This document shows, piece after piece, positions 53,798 to 62,065 of a stretch of 64,000 bases of DNA. The translations under genes were made by a program, and so were the position numbers. The notes under the pieces are model-generated. The model was given only the letters and a program-made list of their open reading frames with translations, did not search any database and was not told where the DNA came from. The stretch comes from Bacteroides ndongoniae (lineage in GTDB: Bacteria > Bacteroidota > Bacteroidia > Bacteroidales > Bacteroidaceae): positions 1,783,664 through 1,847,663 of the forward strand of contig NZ_FNVV01000014.1 of NCBI RefSeq assembly GCF_900108345.1. The letters are read 5' to 3'. Numbering within the stretch: position 1 is the stretch's first letter; each line of letters begins with the position of its first letter.

Positions 53798-56620
53798 ATG
53801 AAAACAAAACATTTACTTTACAGTGTGGCACTGGCCGGATTGTTCGCGGCTTGTACCGACGAAGAGTATGTAAACGGTATTGCTCAATCGGCTCAAAATG
53901 CAGACAGACCTACATTGGCAAATGTCTCTATTGAAATGGGCGAAGCTAATACACGTTTGGAATTTAATAATGCAGGAAGCTTTGTTTGGGAAGAAGGCGA
54001 TAGCTTGTGCGTTATGTTGATGGATGAGAATAACACAGGTGTACGTTATGGTTCTGCAGACCAAACCGAAGATTGGAATGCATTAAGTTGGCTGCAGAGA
54101 TACCATTTAGTGGATTATGTACATACGAACTATCCGTTCGTATACGAAAAATCCAGCGGAAGCTTCGTTACTGCTGCCAACATGTTGGAAGGTAACTATT
54201 TCTTAGCTTATCCGTATGCTTCATTCACAGGACAACGTCAGGCCTATTTTGATATTTCCAAGCAGTCACAAGTCGGTAATACAGCTGAATCAAGACGCAC
54301 GGCCTATGCTAAAAACCAACGTTTTATTGGTTATGCAAAACTCGATGCGACAGCTGGAGAATCAAAATTGCAAGTCAATATGATGGAAGTTTTGGCACCG
54401 GTACGTATTAATGTACGCAGCCAAATCAACAATGCGGGGCAGGAAGGATTGCAGATTACCAAAATTGTTCTGATGCATGATGATTTTACATCTCAATACA
54501 CCATTGATCCGACAGAAGCAACTTATGGACAATGGAATCTGACCAAGATGGTTAATGATGCCAATGATCAAACAGTAAATCCTTCTACATACTTCAATTA
54601 TGCCAACTATTTGGCAGTACAGCCTATTACAGCTTCAATAGATTGGAGAAAAGAACTTTACAACAACAATCATTTCGGTTCTGTGAATGCTGCACACTAT
54701 GTATTCAATGCAGAAAAGAACGACGGAAACTATCTGTTGCACAGAGATCAACGAGCTACAGATACATACTATTTTGATGATGCTATCCGTGCCACAGTAA
54801 AACCGCTGAATAAGGATAACTACACAGAAAATACTACAAATTATGTGGAAGTTTATACTTATAATGAAGACGGAAAAACTCCTTATACATTAGAAAGTGG
54901 AGATGATAATACTCTTGGCGTTATCGCTATGGTACCTTCTTTTACTACAGGTGATTTGAACTTATACATCTACACAAACCGCGGTGTTGTAGGTCCGGTA
55001 GATCTTGGCACTAAACTTGATAAGGGTGGTGTAATTACCACGGATGAGATTAAAAGTGCAGATCCGACCAAGAAAATGCAGACTGTTACTGTTCAATTCA
55101 GTGATGATGCTTTGCAGATTCTTCCTTCAGGAATGAAGGTCAACAACACAGACGATTTGGTAAACTATGTAGATTGGGCAACCAAGAACTCAACTTCCAC
55201 AGAGTTGATTGTAACATTGACCAATGATGTTACAATCAATGATGATTTGGCTGCAAAAATCAAATTGATGAAAAAAGATGCCGGTGTTGACAATGCTATC
55301 CTGTACATTGAAGGAAGCAGTGATGAAACAAAAAATATCCGACTTGACATCCAGACAGAAGAACAGGCTGACATTCTGGAATTCATTGACGCCAGCGAAA
55401 ACACATTAGTAGAAATTGTAGCAGGATCTACCGTATCTTTGACACAAGCTGCACACAATTACAAAGCTGTGAATGCAGGCACAAGCCAAAAGAACAAGCT
55501 GAATATTTTGGTTGACAAAGGTGGTGTGTTGAATATTGTTGACTCCAACAAACCCGGTGTTGGCGGCTGGGGTTCGGCTGACCTGAGCAAATATTGCGAT
55601 GTTCTTCTGACCAACAATGGTGCAGTAAATGTGAAAGCTGAAGTGTCCAAGAATGCAGGTATCAGACTGACTAACGAAGAAGGTACATTTAATGTAGAAA
55701 ACGGTGCACAGATTATTCTGGCTCCTAACAGCAAGAATACCATTAAGGGTACAATTGTTGTAGCAAATGGTGGTGAATTGTCTGGAACTACCAATGCAAA
55801 CATTGACAACTATGGTGTTATTAACAATGCCGGAGAATTGTACAATGTCAACAATAATTTGGCTGCAAACTCAAATCAGGTGGCAAATATAGTACCGGGA
55901 CGTATTCAGATTACGGATGTAAAAGCTCAGACTATTTTGTCTACCAACGCAGGTAAGGTTATTTATGATGTACTTCCTACAGAAGCCGTAGTAGTCAGTG
56001 ATGATGATTATGTACAGGGTATGTTTGAGTACAGTGCAACTTCTAACACAACTGTTGCCGCTTTGACTAAAGCACATGTAACAGACTTTGTCATCACAGG
56101 AGCTACATTGAGCTTTACAAAAGATGAAACTACTACTCTTCGTCACTTGACAATGATTAAAGCTACATTGGATGGTACAACTTCTACTAATACAGAAAGT
56201 CGCCTCACATTTGCAAGTCCAGCTAGTGGAACTGTTGCAAGCGCAGCTTGGAATAACGGTAAAAATAACACTATCAAGATTCTTGGAAATTCAACCGTTA
56301 AGAATTCTGTTCCTGTATTGAATAATACATCTGACGTAACTTGTGTTTATCTTGAAAGTTATAAAGGCGAAAAAGACATAACCTTCTCAGAAGATGTTCG
56401 TCTTTACAACAATTCAACGAATGGGTATGCAATTGTAGATTTGAATGCCGTAACATTGACTGCGGATAACAATGCAGCAGTACAAGTTAAGAAGTTTACT
56501 GCAGATCAGAAAGTCAGCAGCACTATCAAGATTAAGACAGGTGCTACTATAACTGCTACTGAAGTTTCTGACAAGTACGATGCTACATACATCGTTGTTT
56601 CCGGTGGTACTATCAAATAA
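53798..56620 (+). CDS. Cassette U7 large surface lipoprotein
   Basis: 940 residues. Signal MKTKHLLYSVALAGLFAAC, then TDEEYVN. Landmarks: NTRLEFNNAGSFVWEEGDSL, VMLMDENN, HTNYPFVYEKSSGSF, EGNYFLAYPYASFTGQRQAY, NQRFIGYAKLDA, the middle segment MKVNNTDDLVNYVDWATKNS, then beta-helix-like repeats (DNYGVINNAGELYNVNNNLA). The C-terminal end (VKKFTADQKVSSTIKIKTG ... YIVVSGGTIK) has no match among the other units, a fourth or fifth end type. It is followed by its own terminator and an IS66 tnpB remnant. Confidence 0.83.
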   Translation: MKTKHLLYSVALAGLFAACTDEEYVNGIAQSAQNADRPTLANVSIEMGEANTRLEFNNAGSFVWEEGDSLCVMLMDENNTGVRYGSADQTEDWNALSWLQRYHLVDYVHTNYPFVYEKSSGSFVTAANMLEGNYFLAYPYASFTGQRQAYFDISKQSQVGNTAESRRTAYAKNQRFIGYAKLDATAGESKLQVNMMEVLAPVRINVRSQINNAGQEGLQITKIVLMHDDFTSQYTIDPTEATYGQWNLTKMVNDANDQTVNPSTYFNYANYLAVQPITASIDWRKELYNNNHFGSVNAAHYVFNAEKNDGNYLLHRDQRATDTYYFDDAIRATVKPLNKDNYTENTTNYVEVYTYNEDGKTPYTLESGDDNTLGVIAMVPSFTTGDLNLYIYTNRGVVGPVDLGTKLDKGGVITTDEIKSADPTKKMQTVTVQFSDDALQILPSGMKVNNTDDLVNYVDWATKNSTSTELIVTLTNDVTINDDLAAKIKLMKKDAGVDNAILYIEGSSDETKNIRLDIQTEEQADILEFIDASENTLVEIVAGSTVSLTQAAHNYKAVNAGTSQKNKLNILVDKGGVLNIVDSNKPGVGGWGSADLSKYCDVLLTNNGAVNVKAEVSKNAGIRLTNEEGTFNVENGAQIILAPNSKNTIKGTIVVANGGELSGTTNANIDNYGVINNAGELYNVNNNLAANSNQVANIVPGRIQITDVKAQTILSTNAGKVIYDVLPTEAVVVSDDDYVQGMFEYSATSNTTVAALTKAHVTDFVITGATLSFTKDETTTLRHLTMIKATLDGTTSTNTESRLTFASPASGTVASAAWNNGKNNTIKILGNSTVKNSVPVLNNTSDVTCVYLESYKGEKDITFSEDVRLYNNSTNGYAIVDLNAVTLTADNNAAVQVKKFTADQKVSSTIKIKTGATITATEVSDKYDATYIVVSGGTIK

Positions 56621-56654
56621 TGGTCAGAACAATTAGCTAACTATATCAAAAGAT

Positions 56655-56696
56655 AGACGGTGTAAAATACCAAGCGGGTTTTACACCGTCTTTTAG
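56655..56696 (+). terminator. Terminator of U7
   Basis: AGACGGTGTAAAA pairs perfectly with TTTTACACCGTCT, followed by TTTAGTTTT; 34 nt after the stop. Confidence 0.85.
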
Positions 56697-56724
56697 TTTT
56701 CCCTCAGCACGAACGTCTTCTAAC

Positions 56725-56930
56725 GTTACCATCCGAAATCATCCGTGTTCTTTGTATTTGACCAAGTTCTGATATTTGCTTCAAAAAAGTCATGTTTAAC
56801 TTGAATGACAGTAACCATTTTGTGATGAGCCGTAGTCCTATAAACTTGTGCAAGGGCGTTGACAACCTGTGTGGCACTATCCATTCCTCCATTTAGTCTC
56901 CTTAAACAGAGATGTTTACAAAACGACATT
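56725..56930 (+). pseudogene. IS66 left end with degraded tnpB
   Basis: It begins with a terminal-repeat-like GTTACCATCCGAAATCATCC and 38 nt later has ATG and MFNLNDSNHFVMSRSPINLC, matching the tnpB at 61678 (MFNLNEITRFVMSCNPIDQR). Two in-frame stops follow within 45 codons, and the element is truncated. Confidence 0.75.
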
Positions 56931-57670
56931 AAATACATGCAGATATACTAAGCTGCATAACTTCTATATGGGCAACAGGAAAAATAGACATTATATAGAA
57001 TAAGATTTTAGGGTACTGATAACCAATAGCCCTGTTTATTATTCTGTATAAACTCTAATGATAATATGAGAAAGTTCTCTATTTTTCTCTTACTGATTTA
57101 ACAATTTTGACTTTGGTATTCACTATCTATCCCTAAATGAGTTCCAATTATCGCCTTACCAACTGAATAACTAACGGCTTGTCAACTGAACAGTTAACGG
57201 CTTGTACTACTCGTTAGTTAACGGCTCGACAAGTGAATAACTAACGGATTAATATCCCTATTCTTATTCTGTTAACCTCCTTATTACCCCCCCCCTTTGT
57301 AAAGGATCATTTTACTCTTCATCCCTCAATATATCCCTCAACAACATACATTCCTGTTTCTCAACCATCAACTTGAAAACGGAAATTTCCTCTCTCATAT
57401 CCTTACACCTTTTTACCCCAAAGTATCAATTATGGGTGTCAACACTATCGTATCCACTACTTTTTATCCTTCTATTTATACTCAAAATCAGCGCTTTATA
57501 ATACTCCCGTCCGGTGTCATGAAGTGGTGTTAATTGAACTTTTGATTGATCAAACTCTATAATACGAAATGTATTAATCCTCTAAGTATAAATAGATTAT
57601 ATTATTTCCCTTAATCGCACCACACGCACATGTTTTCTCGTTTACATTCTTTTCTTTGATTTTTATTCTA
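56931..57670 (+). other. Upstream region of U8
   Basis: No gene. From about 57140 it matches the region upstream of U3 in inverse orientation. It contains tandem 23-nt repeats, a run of nine C residues at 57287-57295, the dyad GGTGTCAACACT, and TCATGAAGTGGTGTTAATTG as upstream of U2 and U3. Confidence 0.55.
57161..57250. repeat. Four imperfect 23-nt AACTGAATAACTAACGGCTTGTC repeats
   Basis: Units at 57161, 57184, 57207 and 57231 share TAACGGCT with GTTAGTTAACGG variants. Decayed inverse copies lie at about 26030-26110 upstream of U3. Confidence 0.65.
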
Positions 57671-57863
57671 TTGATTATCAGTAAAATATAATCGAAACCT
57701 ATTTAGGAAATAAGTTAGTTACTTTGCAGCCTGAATTATGCGCTGTTGTATGGTATTCTAATATGCAGAAATACAAGAAATTAGCATAATATAAACGAAT
57801 AAATCTGAAGATAAATCAAACAGCAAAAAGAGGTTGGAATTTACACCTTATTATATATAGAGC

Positions 57864-57911
57864 ATGGCTCGATACAAGAAGAAAGGACTTACGATAATTT
57901 TCATGGCTTAA
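57864..57911 (+). CDS. Leader small ORF a in U8 (tentative)
   Basis: 15 codons, M-A-R-Y-K-K-K-G-L-T-I-I-F-M-A-stop, differing from the U6 copy only at codon 2. Unproven coding status. Confidence 0.3.
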   Translation: MARYKKKGLTIIFMA

Positions 57912-57960
57912 CAATATACAGCGTGCGATACGCTAAAGAAACTTAATTTTATAATAAGGT

Positions 57961-58023
57961 ATGTCGCACTACATGCAACAGCAACTAAACGAAAAACGAG
58001 AACGAAATACTAATAAACATTAA
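57961..58023 (+). CDS. Leader small ORF b in U8 (tentative)
   Basis: 20 codons identical to the U6 copy (MSHYMQQQLNEKRER then NTNKH). Unproven coding status. Confidence 0.3.
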   Translation: MSHYMQQQLNEKRERNTNKH

Positions 58024-58053
58024 TTTATTTACTAACAATTAAAAACTAAAATT

Positions 58054-58188
58054 ATGGAAATGGAAAAGTTTTATGTAGCTCCGGAAGTGGAAGTTCTGGA
58101 GGTAGAAGTAGAAAAGGGCTTCGCAGGAAGCAACACTGATAACGATCCGGGATTCAGTGATGACGGTACAAGCGGATTCCCCTTCTGA
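58054..58188 (+). CDS. Cassette U8 small precursor-like peptide
   Basis: 44 residues: MEMEKFYVAPEVEVLEVEVE, KGFAGS, tail NTDNDPGFSDDGTSGFPF. Compared with U2, the tail has a four-residue insertion after the GFAGS motif and a Gly to Ser change, while the first half differs by one residue, so change is concentrated in the tail. Stop 48 nt before the lipoprotein ATG. Confidence 0.8.
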   Translation: MEMEKFYVAPEVEVLEVEVEKGFAGSNTDNDPGFSDDGTSGFPF

Positions 58189-58236
58189 TGCTGGATAAAC
58201 AATGAAACACTAAACAATTAATTAATTATTTTTAAA

Positions 58237-61200
58237 ATGAGAACAAAACATGTACTAATGACGACAGCGTTTGCTGCGCTGTTTGCGGCTTGTTCTAACG
58301 AGGACTTCTTAGACAATGTACAAAACGTGGCTGGTACACAGGATGCACAACGCCCCACTGTGGACAATGTGGTTCTGAACCTTGTTGAAGATGGCGCAGA
58401 GACTCGTCTTGGCTATGGTCTGGGCGGCTATGTATGGGAAAAAGATGATGTGCTCGGCGCATTGCTGATGGATGATTGGAATGATAATAAATTGAATGGT
58501 GACCGTCCAAGTAAGGTGAATCATAAAGAAGAATGGGCGGATTACTCATGGACTCAAAGATATGTTCTTTCTGACCAGATTCATACTGACTATCCTTTCA
58601 AACGCCAGGATGACGGCACTTGGAGCTGTGATACCAAGATGCAGGAAGGTAACTACTTCTTTGTATTCCCCTTCACTTCTTATGACGGAAAGCGTGAGGC
58701 TCTGCACAACCTCAGCGAACAGGTTCAGGACGGTGTTACTACAGAGTCTTTGCAGGAAGCATACGCCAAGAATAATTTCTTCATCGGCTATGCAAGAATT
58801 AAAGCGGGTACTGAAAGCGAAGATGTAGTAAGCGCCAACTTGAAAATGACTCCGGTTCTGGGTGCTGTAGGTATTACAGTGAAGAATGTCGGTACGGGCG
58901 AATTCAGCGTAAAGAAGATTGTACTGGAATCTGATGATTTCTCAACTGTCATCAAAGTGGATCCGACGAAGGCTGAATACAAGGGTGAGGATGATAATAT
59001 TGCTAACACCATGCAACTCCCATATTATAATGTTGATGTAACTGAAGCTGGTTGGCCTCTCAATTATTACTTCAACTATGCCAACTATGAGGAAATGAAC
59101 TTCGACGGATCAGCATGGAATTATAACGACAAGTTCACAGAAAGATATGAGCAGGATGGTGCGTTGGTTAACAATACAGAAAAGTCTGTAAACTATAACC
59201 GTGATAACGCTCTTCGCGCTGTCATCAATCCGGTTGACGGAACAGACCATCGCGTTGAACTGACTGTAGAGAATTCACCCGTATTGAAGACCCAGCAGTC
59301 CGCCAATTTCATCATTATGACCAACATTTATGAGTACGCTAAAAATAATGCAGCAATTACTGCTTATATTTATACTGATAGAGGTCTTGTTAATGGCGTT
59401 GTCATTTCAAATGTAAAGGGTGAAGTTTCAAATCAGGGCGTTACTGTTATCTCTGAGAACCCGATTGTCAACATCGCTCCTGACAAGATGAACAAGGTTA
59501 CATTGGAAATTGATGATAACTCAGTTCAGGATCCGGATGTTATGAGCATCTACAATGAGGAAGATCTTGTACAACTTATTGAGTGGAATAAGGGTATGAG
59601 TCGTCAATACACAGCTACTCTGATGAACGACATCACCCTGACCAAGGAAATGAGTGACATGCTGACTGCTGGTGAATGGGCTAGAACTACGTTGATGATT
59701 ACGACCGATACTAAGAAACTGACTATTGCCAGCGATGCTGCAGCCAATATCCTTGACTACGTAATGGTAAACGGAACAGTGGTAGTTGAAAACGACCTGG
59801 TACTCGGTTCCAACTCTTATGTTAACGGTGAATTCAAGGGATTTGACTGGATTGCAGGCAGTGTTACGATTGATAAACAGGAAATCAAGATTGCCGAAAA
59901 TGCTTCCATAACCGTATCAAGCGCCATCGAAAATAAGACAACTGGCAATCACCTGAATAAGCAATTGACAGTTAAGGAAAACAAGGGCAAATTTATCATC
60001 AATGCCAATGTCAACAAGCTGGATGCCGGAACTAACAGAGGCGAAATGGAAGTTAATGCTGCCGTAACTCTTGTAGCTTCCAGCACAAATATGCAGAACG
60101 CAACTTTGACTATTGGTGCTAATGGTAATCTGGCTTGTGCAGGCAACTTGACCAATGAAGGAAAAAAAGTTGATGAGGTAGAAGAATACGCAGTTATCTA
60201 CAACAACGGTAAGATTTACAACCTTAAGAACAACTATTATGGTAAAGTTATCGTAGGTAAAGAAGAAGGTATCGTTACAAATGTAAATAGCAATGCCGGT
60301 ATCATCGACATCTCAGCTAACATCAAGGCTGACTTGAATAAGAAAGAGGGTACAATTGCCTATACAGTAGCCAAAGCTGCAGCTGTAACCATGAAAGCTG
60401 TTGCTGATGCCAAGATTACTGATCTGACCGTAGACGGCGGTAATGTAACTTCCGCAACAACCGCAACTGCTGCAACAGCTACTAGCGTATTAAAAGTTAT
60501 TGTAACCGAGAATGGCGCCAACATAGGTGGTGACGTTGCAAGTGCATTCACTGTTGCCAAGTTTGAAATCAATGGCGATGCCACATTGCAGAATTTGACT
60601 ATCGGTGGTAACATTGAAGTGAAAGCCGGAACTACTACCATCAAGGGTACAGTAGATGCAGAAAACTCTACTATCACATTGGCCAGCTACGATGACAAGA
60701 AGTATGTAACTTATGATGCAAAGCTTCAACTTTTGTCTTCAACAGACAAATTGTATGCGAAAGAAATCACTAAAGCCAGCGGTTTGAAGGTTGGTAATGC
60801 TGAAGTAGAGAACCAAGGTGTTATTACTTTGGAAAATACCGATGCTAATGGTGTAAAGACATCCGGAAATCCTTATACTCCGAAGCCTGCTGATCCTGTA
60901 AAACCGACACCGGAATCATTTAATGTAGAATTGGTTTCAAGTGTTACTGCCGAAGGACAAGAGGTTGGTGGAACCCGTCAGTTCACTACTCTGAAAGCGA
61001 TGTATAATTATATGAATGAAAATAATACAGACCGTTCAATTAAGGAAAGCATTACTATCAGTAGAGCGATTTGGGTGAAAGAGACAAAGGATAGCGATTT
61101 CTACTATGTATACCTGAAAAATCTGGCTGCCGGTAAGGAAGTCATTCTGGGTGATGGTCTGATTGCTGAACTTAAGAGCTCAATGGGAATGGCATTCGGC

Positions 61201-61512
61201 AAGCTGACAATGAAGAACAGTAGGGATACAAGCAAAAGCTATATTAAGGGTGATACAAATCAGCCGAATGTTACTATCTTAACAGTTGATGAGATTGATT
61301 ATACAGCCGGACTTCTGTATATTTCCAATGGCTATATCCAACTGACCGGTGAAGCACAAATAGGTGCTGGTTCTACAAAGATTAGAGGTAACAAAGATAA
61401 CTACGAGAGTCTTGGCGGTGGTGCTATTGTAACCACCAACAAAGATAAGACTGGTGGAGATGATGCTTTGTTAAAATGGGATGCCCAGAACTTTAAATGG
61501 GTAAGCCTTTAA
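58237..61512 (+). CDS. Cassette U8 large surface lipoprotein
   Basis: 1091 residues. Signal MRTKHVLMTTAFAALFAAC, then SNEDFLDN, identical to U2 through the signal. Landmarks: ETRLGYGLGGYVWEKDDVLG, ALLMDDWND, HTDYPFKRQDDGTW, EGNYFFVFPF, NNFFIGYARIKAG, the middle segment MSIYNEEDLVQLIEWN, beta-helix-like repeats (LTIGANGNLACAGNLTNEG, NNGKIYNLKN). The N-terminal 850 residues follow U2 closely. The last 180 residues keep only the class A outline (SSMGMAFGKLTMKN ... LLKWDAQNFKW) and are preceded by a Pro-rich linker (NPYTPKPADPVKPTPE), so the end module has changed fastest. Confidence 0.85.
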   Translation: MRTKHVLMTTAFAALFAACSNEDFLDNVQNVAGTQDAQRPTVDNVVLNLVEDGAETRLGYGLGGYVWEKDDVLGALLMDDWNDNKLNGDRPSKVNHKEEWADYSWTQRYVLSDQIHTDYPFKRQDDGTWSCDTKMQEGNYFFVFPFTSYDGKREALHNLSEQVQDGVTTESLQEAYAKNNFFIGYARIKAGTESEDVVSANLKMTPVLGAVGITVKNVGTGEFSVKKIVLESDDFSTVIKVDPTKAEYKGEDDNIANTMQLPYYNVDVTEAGWPLNYYFNYANYEEMNFDGSAWNYNDKFTERYEQDGALVNNTEKSVNYNRDNALRAVINPVDGTDHRVELTVENSPVLKTQQSANFIIMTNIYEYAKNNAAITAYIYTDRGLVNGVVISNVKGEVSNQGVTVISENPIVNIAPDKMNKVTLEIDDNSVQDPDVMSIYNEEDLVQLIEWNKGMSRQYTATLMNDITLTKEMSDMLTAGEWARTTLMITTDTKKLTIASDAAANILDYVMVNGTVVVENDLVLGSNSYVNGEFKGFDWIAGSVTIDKQEIKIAENASITVSSAIENKTTGNHLNKQLTVKENKGKFIINANVNKLDAGTNRGEMEVNAAVTLVASSTNMQNATLTIGANGNLACAGNLTNEGKKVDEVEEYAVIYNNGKIYNLKNNYYGKVIVGKEEGIVTNVNSNAGIIDISANIKADLNKKEGTIAYTVAKAAAVTMKAVADAKITDLTVDGGNVTSATTATAATATSVLKVIVTENGANIGGDVASAFTVAKFEINGDATLQNLTIGGNIEVKAGTTTIKGTVDAENSTITLASYDDKKYVTYDAKLQLLSSTDKLYAKEITKASGLKVGNAEVENQGVITLENTDANGVKTSGNPYTPKPADPVKPTPESFNVELVSSVTAEGQEVGGTRQFTTLKAMYNYMNENNTDRSIKESITISRAIWVKETKDSDFYYVYLKNLAAGKEVILGDGLIAELKSSMGMAFGKLTMKNSRDTSKSYIKGDTNQPNVTILTVDEIDYTAGLLYISNGYIQLTGEAQIGAGSTKIRGNKDNYESLGGGAIVTTNKDKTGGDDALLKWDAQNFKWVSL

Positions 61513-61552
61513 TAATTAGGATAGCTTATCAACTAATTAGAGTTTAATAGTC

Positions 61553-61587
61553 AAAGAGGGTATGCCCAATGCATACCCTCTTTTTTT
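61553..61587 (+). terminator. Terminator of U8
   Basis: AAAGAGGGTATGC pairs with GCATACCCTCTTT, followed by more T residues; the same hairpin as after U2. Confidence 0.9.
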
Positions 61588-61610
61588 ACAACACAACGAT
61601 AATTCGTAAC

Positions 61611-61974
61611 GTAACCATCCGAAATCAGCCGTGTTTCTTATATTAGCAAAAGTTCCGACCTTTGCTTCAAAAAAGCCATGTTTAACTTGAATGAAATCAC
61701 CCGTTTTGTGATGAGCTGCAATCCCATAGACCAGCGCAAGGGCGTCGACAGCCGGTATGGCGCTATCCGTTCCTGTCATTTGGATCCCTCAAACGGAGAT
61801 GTTTATGTGTTTTCCAACCGGAACCGTACTGTGTTGAAGCTTCTCCATTGGGAGCGCGGCGGTTATACCTTATATTATAAACGTTTGGCCATAGAGCGTT
61901 TCCATCCTAAAATCTTTCTGCGTGAAGGAATCGGCTTCCGTTCTTTGCGCTGGGATGAACTTATGCTTTGAATG
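61611..61974 (+). mobile_element. IS66-family element, left end only
   Basis: It starts with GTAACCATCCGAAATCAGCC, the inverse of the IS66 right end at 10865-10892, and contains tnpB. tnpA and tnpC are absent; the element stops near the tnpB stop and the AAA-ATPase promoter begins 28 nt later. Confidence 0.75.
61678..61971 (+). CDS. tnpB: IS66 accessory protein TnpB
   Basis: 97 residues, slightly shorter than a typical IS66 TnpB (PF05717). Family motifs: PIDQRKGVDSRYG, SNGDVYVFSNRNRTVLKLL, HWERGGYTLYYKRLAIERF. TnpB is needed with TnpA and TnpC for IS66 transposition. With no TnpC here, the gene is a remnant even though its frame is intact. It lies between the U8 terminator and the second AAA-ATPase copy. 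Confidence 0.85.
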   Translation: MFNLNEITRFVMSCNPIDQRKGVDSRYGAIRSCHLDPSNGDVYVFSNRNRTVLKLLHWERGGYTLYYKRLAIERFHPKIFLREGIGFRSLRWDELML

Positions 61975-62002
61975 GCTTATAAACCAAAAAACTCGTTTCC
62001 CC

Positions 62003-62033
62003 TTTGAACTTCCCTTTCTTTCCACTATCTTTG
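62003..62033 (+). promoter_or_regulatory. Promoter of AAA-ATPase copy 2
   Basis: TTTG (62003-62006), 19 nt, TATCTTTG (62026-62033). The -7 side is identical to copy 1, while the -33 side comes from different flanking DNA, so the duplication boundary falls near 62010. Confidence 0.8.
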
Positions 62034-62065
62034 CTTCTGCATCAATCAGATAAAACATCATCGTC

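Larger units (their letters stand above)
57671..58053 (+). promoter_or_regulatory. U8 promoter, micro-ORF and extended leader
   Basis: TTGATTATCA (57671-57680), CCTATTTAGG, core TTACTTTG (57719-57726), micro-ORF 57738-57761 (M-R-C-C-M-V-F-stop), AATTTACACCTTATTATATA, then the extra segment of about 125 nt shared only with U6. Confidence 0.75.

Noticed and set aside
13619..58188. Small ORFs as lanthipeptide or class II bacteriocin precursors
   Set aside because: No Cys in any tail, no double-Gly cleavage site, no lanthionine synthetase or C39 peptidase domain in the window.
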